The notes under the pieces were generated by a model. It worked only from the letters and a program-made list of their open reading frames with translations. It was not told the DNA's origin and made no database searches. This document shows positions 1-7,733 of a stretch of 64,000 nt of DNA, in pieces. This DNA is from Acetivibrio sp964564015 (GTDB lineage Bacteria > Bacillota > Clostridia > Acetivibrionales > Acetivibrionaceae): positions 27,357-91,356 of the forward strand of contig CAZLZR010000012.1 in NCBI GenBank assembly GCA_964564015.1, read 5' to 3'. How positions within the stretch are numbered: the stretch's first letter is position 1; each line of letters starts with the position of its first letter. Both the position numbers and the translations under genes were made by a program.

Positions 1-118
1 ACCAACCAAACACATAACACTTCATTGCTATAATTGAATTAATATGCTCATAAATCGGATAATTTAGCAAAAGATAACATATAAAAGTTATAAACTATCA
101 TAATTGAGGAGAGCATAA

Positions 119-1195
119 ATGAAAGTTGCAATAATAGGTGCTGGGGTTGCCGGAATGTCCTGTGCTTATCAATTATATAAGAATGGCATTAAGCCTACAA
201 TATTTGAAGCGAAGTCATGGGTCGGTGAAAGTCTGGATATATCTGCTGTACTTCTCAATATGTTTTTTTCACCTGTAAGGAATCCATTAAAATACTTATA
301 CAAGCAATATGGGATAATTATTAAACCCGATTATCCCATTGAGAGACTAACCACCACTACAGCATCCGGTATCCACTTTTTCTCTGGCAAAATTGGCTCA
401 ATAGTTAAGAGAGGATATCATTCGAAAGGACCTGCCATTCAACTGTATCGACTATTTGAACCAGAGATTATCTATAATACAAAAGTTATATACGAGGAAA
501 TTAAGGATTATTTTGATGCTGTGGTTGTGGCAGATAGTTCATTTGATACTGCAGAGAGACTAAAATTATTTACGCCAACCTTTGATGCTTATGTACGTAT
601 TGCAGAGATACAAGGCGTTTTTGATACTACTTTGATCAAGTTATGGTTCAATACTGAATACGCAAAGACAGGATATGCCTATTTGGTACCTTTTGATGGT
701 ATGTCCGCAAGGCTTGTTTTGATTGTTACCAAAATATCTGCTGAAGAGATGGATGTTTACTGGGATAAATTTATTCATAAAGAAAATTTGACCTATCCCA
801 TATCAGATATAAAAGATGTACACCATAAAATAGGTATGGTTTCCCCTGTTCATGTGGATAATGTATATTTTGTAGGACATGCAGGTGGAGCAATTGATGA
901 TTTTATGGGCTTTGGAGTTTTTAATTCAATAATAAGCGGAGCTATGGCGGGAGATGCTATATCAAAAAATCCAGATTATCCTAAAATGTTTAATGCTATA
1001 GCCAAAGATACACAAAAGAAACATGAGCTTAGAAAGGCTGTAGATACATTTGATAATGCTGCATTTGATAAGTTATGTAACTTCTTGTTTCTTCCAGGGG
1101 TAAAACAATTAGTATACAAAAATCCCCTGTTTAGAGCAACACAAGCGAGCAGACTTTTAAGAGTTTATAATCATTTAAGTAAAAATAAGTCATAA
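119..1195 (+). CDS. FAD-dependent oxidoreductase, paralogue 1
   Basis: A 358-residue cytoplasmic flavoprotein with an N-terminal FAD/NAD-binding Rossmann motif (VAIIGAGVAGMSCAYQL, residues 3-19, a GxGxxG dinucleotide fold followed by a Glu about 30 residues in). A second conserved block near residue 255 (FVGHAGGAIDDFMGFGVFNSI) looks like the C-terminal FAD-contact motif of the geranylgeranyl-reductase/p-hydroxybenzoate-hydroxylase superfamily. The start is fixed by a GAGGAGA ribosome binding site 7 bases upstream. It is clearly related to two further genes in the window (minus strand 2657-3733, plus strand 4513-5373). Two membrane-protein genes follow on the same strand within 30-85 bases, suggesting co-transcription. 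The substrate is unknown; a lipid or isoprenoid is a guess from the superfamily. Confidence 0.8.
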   Translation: MKVAIIGAGVAGMSCAYQLYKNGIKPTIFEAKSWVGESLDISAVLLNMFFSPVRNPLKYLYKQYGIIIKPDYPIERLTTTTASGIHFFSGKIGSIVKRGYHSKGPAIQLYRLFEPEIIYNTKVIYEEIKDYFDAVVVADSSFDTAERLKLFTPTFDAYVRIAEIQGVFDTTLIKLWFNTEYAKTGYAYLVPFDGMSARLVLIVTKISAEEMDVYWDKFIHKENLTYPISDIKDVHHKIGMVSPVHVDNVYFVGHAGGAIDDFMGFGVFNSIISGAMAGDAISKNPDYPKMFNAIAKDTQKKHELRKAVDTFDNAAFDKLCNFLFLPGVKQLVYKNPLFRATQASRLLRVYNHLSKNKS

Positions 1196-1220
1196 CTTTT
1201 TTATGATAGGAGTAAATAAA

Positions 1221-2087
1221 ATGTCAAGCCTTATGTGGTATACATGTTTAGGAGCCATAAGTACTATTCCGGCTGCCTTTGCCATATATAAGAAAAGACA
1301 CACTTATAAAATATCCACACTTATTGTTTTTTATATGTTCACATCATGTATCACATGGTTCGGAGAATTTATAGTACTTGGTATTTTTAACAGTTACTCT
1401 TACAAACCTGGTCTTATTAATGATCCATGGGCTGAAAACTTATTGGCCCATCTTATACTGAACACAACAATGTACCCTGCCGCAGCAACTCTAATGGTTT
1501 GTTACTCTTTGGGTATTGGAGGGTGTTCACTTATTGTTGCTTTCTTCATTGGTGCCGAGTTTTTGTTTGAGAGGCTCGGATTATATGAACAACACTGGTG
1601 GAAGTATTCAATCTCTGTAATTATCGTTGTTACTTTTCTAATTATAAGTAAGAAATACTTTTATAAAATGATCCATAAACACAGTAAGTTGACAAGAGCC
1701 ACCATATACTATTTTGTTTGCTTCCTCATAATCCACCTGCCTGCTCCTCTGCTCCTCCTGGCAGGAAAGCAGTACTACAGCCTTGCTATAATTAATAATA
1801 TAGTTGGAAACATGTATCGATCAAGCATCATAACTATCTTCATATATCATCTTATTGAGGCCTTTGTTGTAGTATATTTTGTATGTATACTTGACAAATG
1901 GTATTGGAAGTTGGTGCCCTTTGCATTAGCTTTTGTGGGGCAAACTTTATTGGCATACTTTAATATCCTAATTTTCAAAGATGGATGGAATCTACTTTAT
2001 TTAAATATTGTTTACGCTTTAAGCTTGGCTATTTTCATTACACTAGAGCAATTTACCCTAAAGGGTCAACAAAAGCTGCATTTATAG
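1221..2087 (+). CDS. Polytopic membrane protein of unknown function
   Basis: A 288-residue hydrophobic protein with about eight predicted membrane helices and no soluble domain. I chose the ATG at 1221 rather than the in-frame ATG at 1203 because TAGGAGT lies at 1208-1214, correctly spaced for 1221 and inside the longer reading. The gene starts 25 bases after the flavoprotein stop, so the two are probably one transcript. I do not recognise the family firmly. Charged residues sit in loops and there is no transporter signature. Pairing with a flavoprotein and a second small membrane protein suggests a membrane-lipid or envelope role, which is inference only. Confidence 0.7.
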   Translation: MSSLMWYTCLGAISTIPAAFAIYKKRHTYKISTLIVFYMFTSCITWFGEFIVLGIFNSYSYKPGLINDPWAENLLAHLILNTTMYPAAATLMVCYSLGIGGCSLIVAFFIGAEFLFERLGLYEQHWWKYSISVIIVVTFLIISKKYFYKMIHKHSKLTRATIYYFVCFLIIHLPAPLLLLAGKQYYSLAIINNIVGNMYRSSIITIFIYHLIEAFVVVYFVCILDKWYWKLVPFALAFVGQTLLAYFNILIFKDGWNLLYLNIVYALSLAIFITLEQFTLKGQQKLHL

Positions 2088-2169
2088 CTGATAAAAATAT
2101 CAGATATTTTAACATCATTAGGTAATACTAAAACAAAGAGTGAAAACAAAAAATTTATCAGGTGATATT

Positions 2170-2643
2170 ATGGCTTATACTTATTTTTATGGATATGTGG
2201 TATTAATATGGGTTGCGTTGTTAATAAGCATAAGATTCAGGCCTATGAACATCAACCATTTTATTATAGGGTCTGTAACAGTTGCATATTCCCTGACTTA
2301 TGAAACAATCCTCGGGAACTGGTTAGGGCTTTATCATTATCTCGACAAGATAAATACATCATTATATATTGTATTAGCAGGAATATTTGTGTATCCTTTA
2401 TTAAACATCCTTTATGTTCTTTTCCTGCCGAAAAACAGAAAGATTTTTCTCCCCTACACTTTAGTCTGGATTACTGCAATGTTGCTGTTTGAATACATTA
2501 CGATAAGGCAAAAGATAATCATACTGACAGGTTGGAAGCCAATTCCCTGGTCCATTGCCACATATGCCTTCACATATTTATGGATCAATCTGCTTTATAT
2601 GTATTTTGAAAAGAGGCCTGCCTTCCAAAAGTATCACGGATAA
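2170..2643 (+). CDS. CBO0543-like small membrane protein
   Basis: A protein of about 157 residues with four to five hydrophobic helices, resembling the small CBO0543-type integral membrane proteins common in Bacillus and Clostridium (aromatic-rich helices, a GLYHYLDK loop, a W-rich C-terminal helix pair). A GTG at 2140 is in frame, but no ribosome binding site fits it, whereas AGGTGAT at 2159-2165 lies five bases before the ATG at 2170, so the shorter start is given. It closes the plus-strand group that begins with the flavoprotein and converges on the second flavoprotein, with only 13 bases between the stops. No catalytic residues are visible and the function is unknown. Confidence 0.6.
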   Translation: MAYTYFYGYVVLIWVALLISIRFRPMNINHFIIGSVTVAYSLTYETILGNWLGLYHYLDKINTSLYIVLAGIFVYPLLNILYVLFLPKNRKIFLPYTLVWITAMLLFEYITIRQKIIILTGWKPIPWSIATYAFTYLWINLLYMYFEKRPAFQKYHG

Positions 2644-2656
2644 GTTTAAATTTACA

Positions 2657-3733
2657 TTATATATTTCTTTTCTTTGCGGGAATATGCTTAAACACAGCCG
2701 CACCCAGCTTAAGCACATTTAAGGGTGTATAATAAGCCACATGCTTTATACCGGGTAAGCCAATAGATTTTATAAGCAGGTCATATTCCTTATTGTTCAT
2801 CATATCATAAACCTTCCTGAATTGAAGCAAATCAAAAGTTTTTTTTGTTATTCTTCCAACAAGCTTTTCATAATCCTGATTAAATATAATGGAACGGGCT
2901 GCCATAACACCCTGAGTGATGGAATTATACTGCCCAAAGCCTAAAAATGGATCTATTACACCTCCAGCATTGCCTGCTAAAATAATATTATCAACCTTAA
3001 GGGGGTAAGCAAATCCACTCTTATGTTCCAGCTTAAACTCTTCAATTATGGTATATTTTAAATTTTCTGTGTTCAGGAAATACTCCCAATACTGATCAAT
3101 TTCCTTTTCATTCACATCAGAAGCTATTGCTACTAGGGATGCCTTTTTTTCATTAAAGGGAGTAAGGTAAGCATAGCCTCTTTTACAATAGTCCCTGTTT
3201 ACCCAAACTTTTAATTCATGGGGGTCAAAATTTCCATGTACAACTGCACCTCGTACGTAAGTATTCAGCCAACTCTGCCAGCAACCAAGAGTCTCGGAAT
3301 ATATTGTGTTTCCATTTGCCACAATTACATAATCATTGCTTGATGCAAGCTTATCTAAGTAGGGTGATTGATTTAGTCTCAAGTCGATATTTCTTAACTG
3401 TGAGTATAACTGTCCTGCTATTGAATCCTCTTCATTACTTCTTTTTGTAAAAAAACCCAGATTTCCTTTCACTACAGTAGTTTTATTTGGTGAGAAGTGG
3501 GTAAGCTTTTTGAGTACATTAAGTGGTTTTAACCTGATATCATATTCTGTTTCCATATATTCAAATATATTTTTAATAGGCCTGTTAATTATTTCAAGGA
3601 GGGCTCCCACATGGCTCATCTGGTCCCCTATATAGCTGTTCCTTTCATAAACAACAGGTATAATACCATGTTTCTCAAGCTCGTGTGCACATGAAAGGCC
3701 GGCAAGACCGGCTCCCATAATTGCTACTTTCAT
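2657..3733 (-). CDS. FAD-dependent oxidoreductase, paralogue 2
   Basis: A 358-residue flavoprotein, the same length as the paralogue at 119. It begins with the dinucleotide motif (VAIMGAGLAGLSCAHEL) and carries the same C-terminal block (LAGNAGGVIDPFLGFGQYNSI). The frame stays open about 50 codons upstream, but that stretch overlaps a GC-rich structured block. An AAAGGAGAGG ribosome binding site 12-15 bases before the ATG at 3733, and the length of the paralogue, support the short start. The two small helical-protein genes at 3897-4373 lie upstream on the same strand and may be co-transcribed. Substrate unknown. Confidence 0.8.
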   Translation of the reverse strand: MKVAIMGAGLAGLSCAHELEKHGIIPVVYERNSYIGDQMSHVGALLEIINRPIKNIFEYMETEYDIRLKPLNVLKKLTHFSPNKTTVVKGNLGFFTKRSNEEDSIAGQLYSQLRNIDLRLNQSPYLDKLASSNDYVIVANGNTIYSETLGCWQSWLNTYVRGAVVHGNFDPHELKVWVNRDYCKRGYAYLTPFNEKKASLVAIASDVNEKEIDQYWEYFLNTENLKYTIIEEFKLEHKSGFAYPLKVDNIILAGNAGGVIDPFLGFGQYNSITQGVMAARSIIFNQDYEKLVGRITKKTFDLLQFRKVYDMMNNKEYDLLIKSIGLPGIKHVAYYTPLNVLKLGAAVFKHIPAKKRNI

Positions 3734-3762
3734 ATACTTTTGCACCTCTCCTTTAATTCTTT

Positions 3763-3850
3763 CTACGGGGTCGAGCAAAACTCGCTTCGCGGAGAAGGAT
3801 GCTCTCCCTTTCCTCGTCGTATTAACAGGCTCTACTACTTGCTTCACAAT
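3763..3850 (-). repeat. GC-rich structured intercistronic block
   Basis: About 88 bases that are visibly richer in G and C than the AT-rich surroundings, between the small helical-protein genes and flavoprotein 2. Read on the minus strand it can form at least two hairpins (a GGAGA/TCTCC-type stem and a GCGAG/CTCG stem). It reads through in frame with the flavoprotein but has no counterpart in the paralogues. Its middle weakly resembles the dispersed repeat at 13466 and 24739. It could be a mobile mini-element or a structured RNA; the assignment is tentative. Confidence 0.3.
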
Positions 3851-3896
3851 GTTTCTTCCATATTTTTCTTCACCAAGAAACATGCACCCTCTAACT

Positions 3897-4124
3897 CTAA
3901 TAATTTGGTTTTGTGGGAAACATCTTAGAGATTATACCGGTTGGAGCTTCAAGTCTTGCAATTTTTTGCTGAAGCTTCACTACCGCACGTGTTTCATCAT
4001 CTCGAAACTGGGTATACATTTGCCGGAGTTCGGGATTTCTTACCGTTAATAAATTGTGATTATACAGTTCTTGATTGGAAATCCTGTTTTCAAGTAAATC
4101 CTTTAAAATATCAACATCCTTCAT
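3897..4124 (-). CDS. Small helical (ferritin-like) protein
   Basis: A 75-residue, almost wholly helical, charged protein (MKDVDILKDLLENRI at the N-terminus). It has a heptad-like pattern and a conserved-looking RDDETRAVVKLQQKI helix. The ATG at 4124 is preferred over an in-frame TTG at 4145 because AAAGGA precedes it by 12 bases and would lie inside the longer reading. It resembles the short ferritin-like/coat-associated proteins of spore formers but lacks a recognisable di-iron EXXH pair, so that label is a fold guess. It lies 39 bases downstream of a second small helical gene, forming a pair. Confidence 0.55.
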   Translation of the reverse strand: MKDVDILKDLLENRISNQELYNHNLLTVRNPELRQMYTQFRDDETRAVVKLQQKIARLEAPTGIISKMFPTKPNY

Positions 4125-4163
4125 AAAATTCTTTTTTCCTTTCAATAAGTAATATAACTTATA

Positions 4164-4373
4164 CTATTTTTCATAGTTTAGCTTTAACCTCTTTTCTTTA
4201 AGAAGCTCAATATGTTCCATTGAGGTTTGCATAAACTCTTTAATTATTTCTTTTAACTCGTTACTTTTAATAAGATTATAGTATTCATCATATTTCTTTA
4301 GAGACAGCTCTTCTTTCTCAATTGAGTTGCTGAAGGAAAACCTCATAAAGTATTCTTGAGACAGCTTTTCCAT
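4164..4373 (-). CDS. Small helical protein
   Basis: A 69-residue charged protein predicted to form a helical hairpin (EKEELSLKKYDEYYNLIKS, then a turn and EFMQTSMEHIELLKEKR). A GGGAGGTATAT ribosome binding site lies just upstream of the ATG at 4373. It is the first of two short genes on the minus strand and is divergent from flavoprotein 3. The MEHIELLKE segment recalls one helix of a ferritin-like bundle, but the complete metal ligand set is absent. Function unknown; possibly a spore-associated protein, by analogy with similar small clostridial genes. Confidence 0.5.
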   Translation of the reverse strand: MEKLSQEYFMRFSFSNSIEKEELSLKKYDEYYNLIKSNELKEIIKEFMQTSMEHIELLKEKRLKLNYEK

Positions 4374-4512
4374 ATATACCTCCCATTGGCAGTCAGCAGT
4401 GCTGCTAACTAATATTTATATTTTTTCATTAGAATGCAAATATTATTCTTAAGCAGGAGACACTATTTTTTTTCATTTTATAATAGAAATTGTACTTAAG
4501 GAGATCGCTGAT

Positions 4513-5373
4513 TTGAAAATAGCAATAATAGGAGCCGGAATATCAGGATTAACCTGTGCTTATGAGCTGGTACGAAAAGGTATAACACCTGTTATCTTTG
4601 AAATGAAGGGGTTTGTAGGTCATCAACTTGAGTATTCAAGCATATGGCAAATGAAAAATAAATTCACTAAAATAGACAGTGTCAAGTATCTAAAAAATAA
4701 CTTTGATCTGGAAATTACCCCAATGGAAAAATTAAGAACTATAGAATTTTTCCTGGGTGATAAAAAAAAGAGAATTGATGGGGACTTGGGTTATATAATG
4801 AGGAGGGGTAGAGAGTCACATTCCATTGAAAAACAGTTGGCATCAAAGCTCAATGTACGGATAGAATTGGATAGTTATATAAAAATCGAGGAAATCAAAG
4901 ATCTCTTTGACATAATCGTGGTGGCAACAGGTAATAATCTGATTGCAAAACAGTATAACCTGTGGACGGATTTAAATGTATCCCAGGTAAGAGTGGCTAC
5001 CGTATTAGGAAACTTTGACACCGGCAGCATTAAAGTCTGGTTCAATAGAGACTATGCACAAAATGCTCTTTTTTATCTGGTTCCCAATAACCCCTTAGAG
5101 GCATCCCTTGTTATGAAAGTAAAGGGCGTGTACCATCATGAATTGTATTACTACTGGGATACTTTTCTTTCAAAAGAGTGCGTCTCTTACAATATTACAG
5201 AAGTAAGAGACGGGGAATTATGCTTTGGAGCTGTTAAGTCTCAAGTAAAGGAACAAATATATTTTATTGGTAATGCAGGTGGGCTTGCAGATAAATTTAT
5301 TGGAGCTGGGGATTTTAATGCCATACTAAGCGGACTACACGCTGCAAAGTCTATTATGGAAAAGAAAAGCTGA
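4513..5373 (+). CDS. FAD-dependent oxidoreductase, paralogue 3 (short form)
   Basis: A 286-residue relative of the flavoproteins at 119 and 2657, starting at a TTG codon preceded by AAGGAGAT at 4498-4505. The dinucleotide motif (IAIIGAGISGLTCAYEL) and the later glycine block (FIGNAGGLADKFIGAGDFNAI) are both present. The protein ends about 70 residues earlier than its relatives, directly after the second FAD block, so the C-terminal helical part is missing. It stops two bases before the converging gerC gene. Either a natural short form or a 3'-truncated copy; the reading frame itself is clean. Confidence 0.75.
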   Translation: MKIAIIGAGISGLTCAYELVRKGITPVIFEMKGFVGHQLEYSSIWQMKNKFTKIDSVKYLKNNFDLEITPMEKLRTIEFFLGDKKKRIDGDLGYIMRRGRESHSIEKQLASKLNVRIELDSYIKIEEIKDLFDIIVVATGNNLIAKQYNLWTDLNVSQVRVATVLGNFDTGSIKVWFNRDYAQNALFYLVPNNPLEASLVMKVKGVYHHELYYYWDTFLSKECVSYNITEVRDGELCFGAVKSQVKEQIYFIGNAGGLADKFIGAGDFNAILSGLHAAKSIMEKKS

Positions 5374-5374
5374 T

Positions 5375-6640
5375 TTATTCCCCATCTCCTGCATACTTGA
5401 ATGGATTTGTCTTTATCACTGTGCCTGTCCTCCTTATTATAAATCGGACCTCCACATTAACTTCTGCATCCTTAAAATGACTTATCCAATTGTATTCTTC
5501 CCACTCCTGTATTGTAGGAAACTTCTTGACGGCTTCAGTTCCAAAAGCAAAAACATCACAATTGAGCCTTTTACATTTATCAATGGTTTTATCAAGCTCA
5601 GTCTCTATATATTTCTCAAATGCTTTTTCAAGAACCGGTTTTAATTCTTTGCTCTCATAATTAATACTAGATCTTAAGGCTATCAAGTCCCCTTCTAAAA
5701 ATACTTTTAAATCAATAACCGGTCTATCTCCCTTCAGGGATATTTTTACGTCAGGTGGTTTCTGCCGCCTGACATCAAAGGTTTCCGGCAAACCTTTTTC
5801 AATTGGGTCCTCTATTGTAATAAATGCTCTTTCAAACTCTCCGCTGGCCATTAACATCATTCTGGTTTCATCTCCACTTAATTCCCCCACCATTTTGTCA
5901 CCATCAAAAACAGCAGTACCGATATATTCCGCCTTATCGCCTCCTGTCCTTGGCAGTTCTCCTGCATAGTAATTTCCTGTTGTTTTAAGTTCCCCGGGGG
6001 CATTTTCTTCATCTTCCTGATTTGAGAAATCATTGAGCTTTGCCAAAGGTGCCGTTGCCTGCATTGTCAATAACTTCATTTGACCAACAAGCTCACCTAT
6101 GCCTATATTATCAATAAGGCCTGCATTTTTCTCCTGATTCATTATATCTTCCTCTGTTTTAGGAAGAGACTTTCCAACAACAAGTTTATTATTTCGAATA
6201 AAATCTCTTGCACTTCCTCTTACAACCACTAACTGCGTAATCATTCTAAGCTGTCCAAATCTCAAAAAGGTATTTAGGATTTCTCCTATTCCTTCTCTGG
6301 CTAAATCCTCAGAAACAACAAAGATTTTGGTATGCATAAAATTTACCTTTCGGGATAAAGCTGTATTTATCATATTGGCACCGGATAAAGAAGAAGGAGC
6401 ATCTATTGATATGTATGTATATCCATCCTTATCAGTTTGGGAACTTTCACCGCTGACTTCGCCCCCTTCCCCTTTCAATGTGGGTATTTGTATTGTAAAA
6501 CGTGTTTTATTCGAAACACCTTTTTCCAATCCTACGGTATAAGCATAGGCCCAATCATTTACCTCTACATCCCCAAAGCATCCGGTGAGCATTGATATCA
6601 TCAATGCACCCGACAAAATCATTATAACTAATCTACGCAT
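5375..6640 (-). CDS. gerC: Ger(x)C family spore germination lipoprotein
   Basis: The C subunit of a GerA-type germinant receptor, 421 residues. A signal peptide ends in a lipobox (SMLTGC, Cys21), so the protein is predicted to be lipid-anchored at the outer face of the spore inner membrane. The family hallmarks are present: an N-terminal Ger(x)C domain starting DVEVNDWAYAYTVGLEK and a C-terminal domain ending in short beta strands. The start overlaps the end of gerB by eight bases, so translation is coupled. It is the last gene of a three-gene operon in the standard A-B-C order. Such operons are normally expressed in the forespore; I did not identify the promoter. Confidence 0.9.
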   Translation of the reverse strand: MRRLVIMILSGALMISMLTGCFGDVEVNDWAYAYTVGLEKGVSNKTRFTIQIPTLKGEGGEVSGESSQTDKDGYTYISIDAPSSLSGANMINTALSRKVNFMHTKIFVVSEDLAREGIGEILNTFLRFGQLRMITQLVVVRGSARDFIRNNKLVVGKSLPKTEEDIMNQEKNAGLIDNIGIGELVGQMKLLTMQATAPLAKLNDFSNQEDEENAPGELKTTGNYYAGELPRTGGDKAEYIGTAVFDGDKMVGELSGDETRMMLMASGEFERAFITIEDPIEKGLPETFDVRRQKPPDVKISLKGDRPVIDLKVFLEGDLIALRSSINYESKELKPVLEKAFEKYIETELDKTIDKCKRLNCDVFAFGTEAVKKFPTIQEWEEYNWISHFKDAEVNVEVRFIIRRTGTVIKTNPFKYAGDGE

Positions 6641-7733
6641 TAATTTCCGCTCCCTTCTTCTTTCGTATAATTGCTGTTATTAATGCTATTATTGGCACAG
6701 CATAAAAAAGTCCCAATGCATAGACTCTTAATAGCTCTATATAAATTTCAATAACATCCGTAATATCAACTATGGTCATAGTCATTGAAAAAACCACCAC
6801 ACCAAGGGGCATGATTATAGGCCTTTTATCCTCTAACCTGAGAATTGCACAAAATATTCTCACAGAAGTATAAAACAATACCGAAATACTGATTATGGTA
6901 GTAATATTCCATAAAAATATAAAAAGCGGATCCATTCTTTGGACAAAAACCCCATATTTTATTGCTCTGGCAAGTGTATATATAGGGGAGGTCATCTCTT
7001 GTAAAACAGGGTACGGAAACACAAGTGTCAAGCAAAATAATCCCCCGGATATTATTAAGCAGGAGAGAATAAGCGAAATATACCCTATTTTTTTAATGTG
7101 TTTTGTCCCTTGCAGCGAACCGGCAAAAATAGCAACCAGAATAATCTCACTAAATACCGAACTTCTGGTTATTCCTTCTTTAATTGTTGTACCAATTCCA
7201 TAGCCCCAAATAGGAAATAAATTTGAAAAATCATACTCATTACGTGCCAGCAAAAGCACTGCAACATACCCAACAAGAAAAATGTAGGCTATAAACTTTG
7301 AAATTCTCGCTATACTCTCAAGTCCCAGATACGCTGCAACAATACCTGCAATTATTACTGCTCCTATAATAACGCTGATTGGTGTCAGCGGAAGAATAAA
7401 CACCTTTAATACTTCTGAGAACTCACGTAAAAGCACACTAGGTGCTACCAGACAAGAAAGAGCATATGTGAAAGAAATAACAAACCCCAGTTTTCTTCCG
7501 AAGGTAATATCAAAAACTTCAATTATACCCTTTCCAGGAAACCGTTTTAATAATAAGTATATAAATGTAAATGAAATAATGGCAACAATACCCGATATTA
7601 TCGTCATATACCAACCCGCTGTTCCCACATGCTGTGTCACTATCGTTGGTGCGGTGAAAAAAATCTGATTACCCATGGTAATAGTCACAAGACATACTGC
7701 TTCCTGTACACCGATCTTTCCTTCTTTTATCAT
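6633..7733 (-). CDS. gerB: GerB-type spore germination permease
   Basis: A 366-residue integral membrane protein with about ten hydrophobic helices, matching the endospore germination permease family (amino acid/polyamine/organocation transporter fold) that forms the B subunit of nutrient germinant receptors and is thought to bind the germinant. The N-terminus (KIGVQEAVCLVTITMGNQIFF) is typical of the family. The ATG overlaps the gerA stop (ATGA), and the 3' end overlaps gerC by eight bases. The operon order and tight overlaps make the assignment firm; the germinant cannot be told from sequence. Confidence 0.9.
   Translation of the reverse strand: MIKEGKIGVQEAVCLVTITMGNQIFFTAPTIVTQHVGTAGWYMTIISGIVAIISFTFIYLLLKRFPGKGIIEVFDITFGRKLGFVISFTYALSCLVAPSVLLREFSEVLKVFILPLTPISVIIGAVIIAGIVAAYLGLESIARISKFIAYIFLVGYVAVLLLARNEYDFSNLFPIWGYGIGTTIKEGITRSSVFSEIILVAIFAGSLQGTKHIKKIGYISLILSCLIISGGLFCLTLVFPYPVLQEMTSPIYTLARAIKYGVFVQRMDPLFIFLWNITTIISISVLFYTSVRIFCAILRLEDKRPIIMPLGVVVFSMTMTIVDITDVIEIYIELLRVYALGLFYAVPIIALITAIIRKKKGAEINA

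Noticed and set aside
3734..3883. N-terminal extension of flavoprotein 2 (50 extra codons)
   Set aside because: No ribosome binding site at the far start, no counterpart in the paralogues, and the stretch coincides with a GC-rich structured block.
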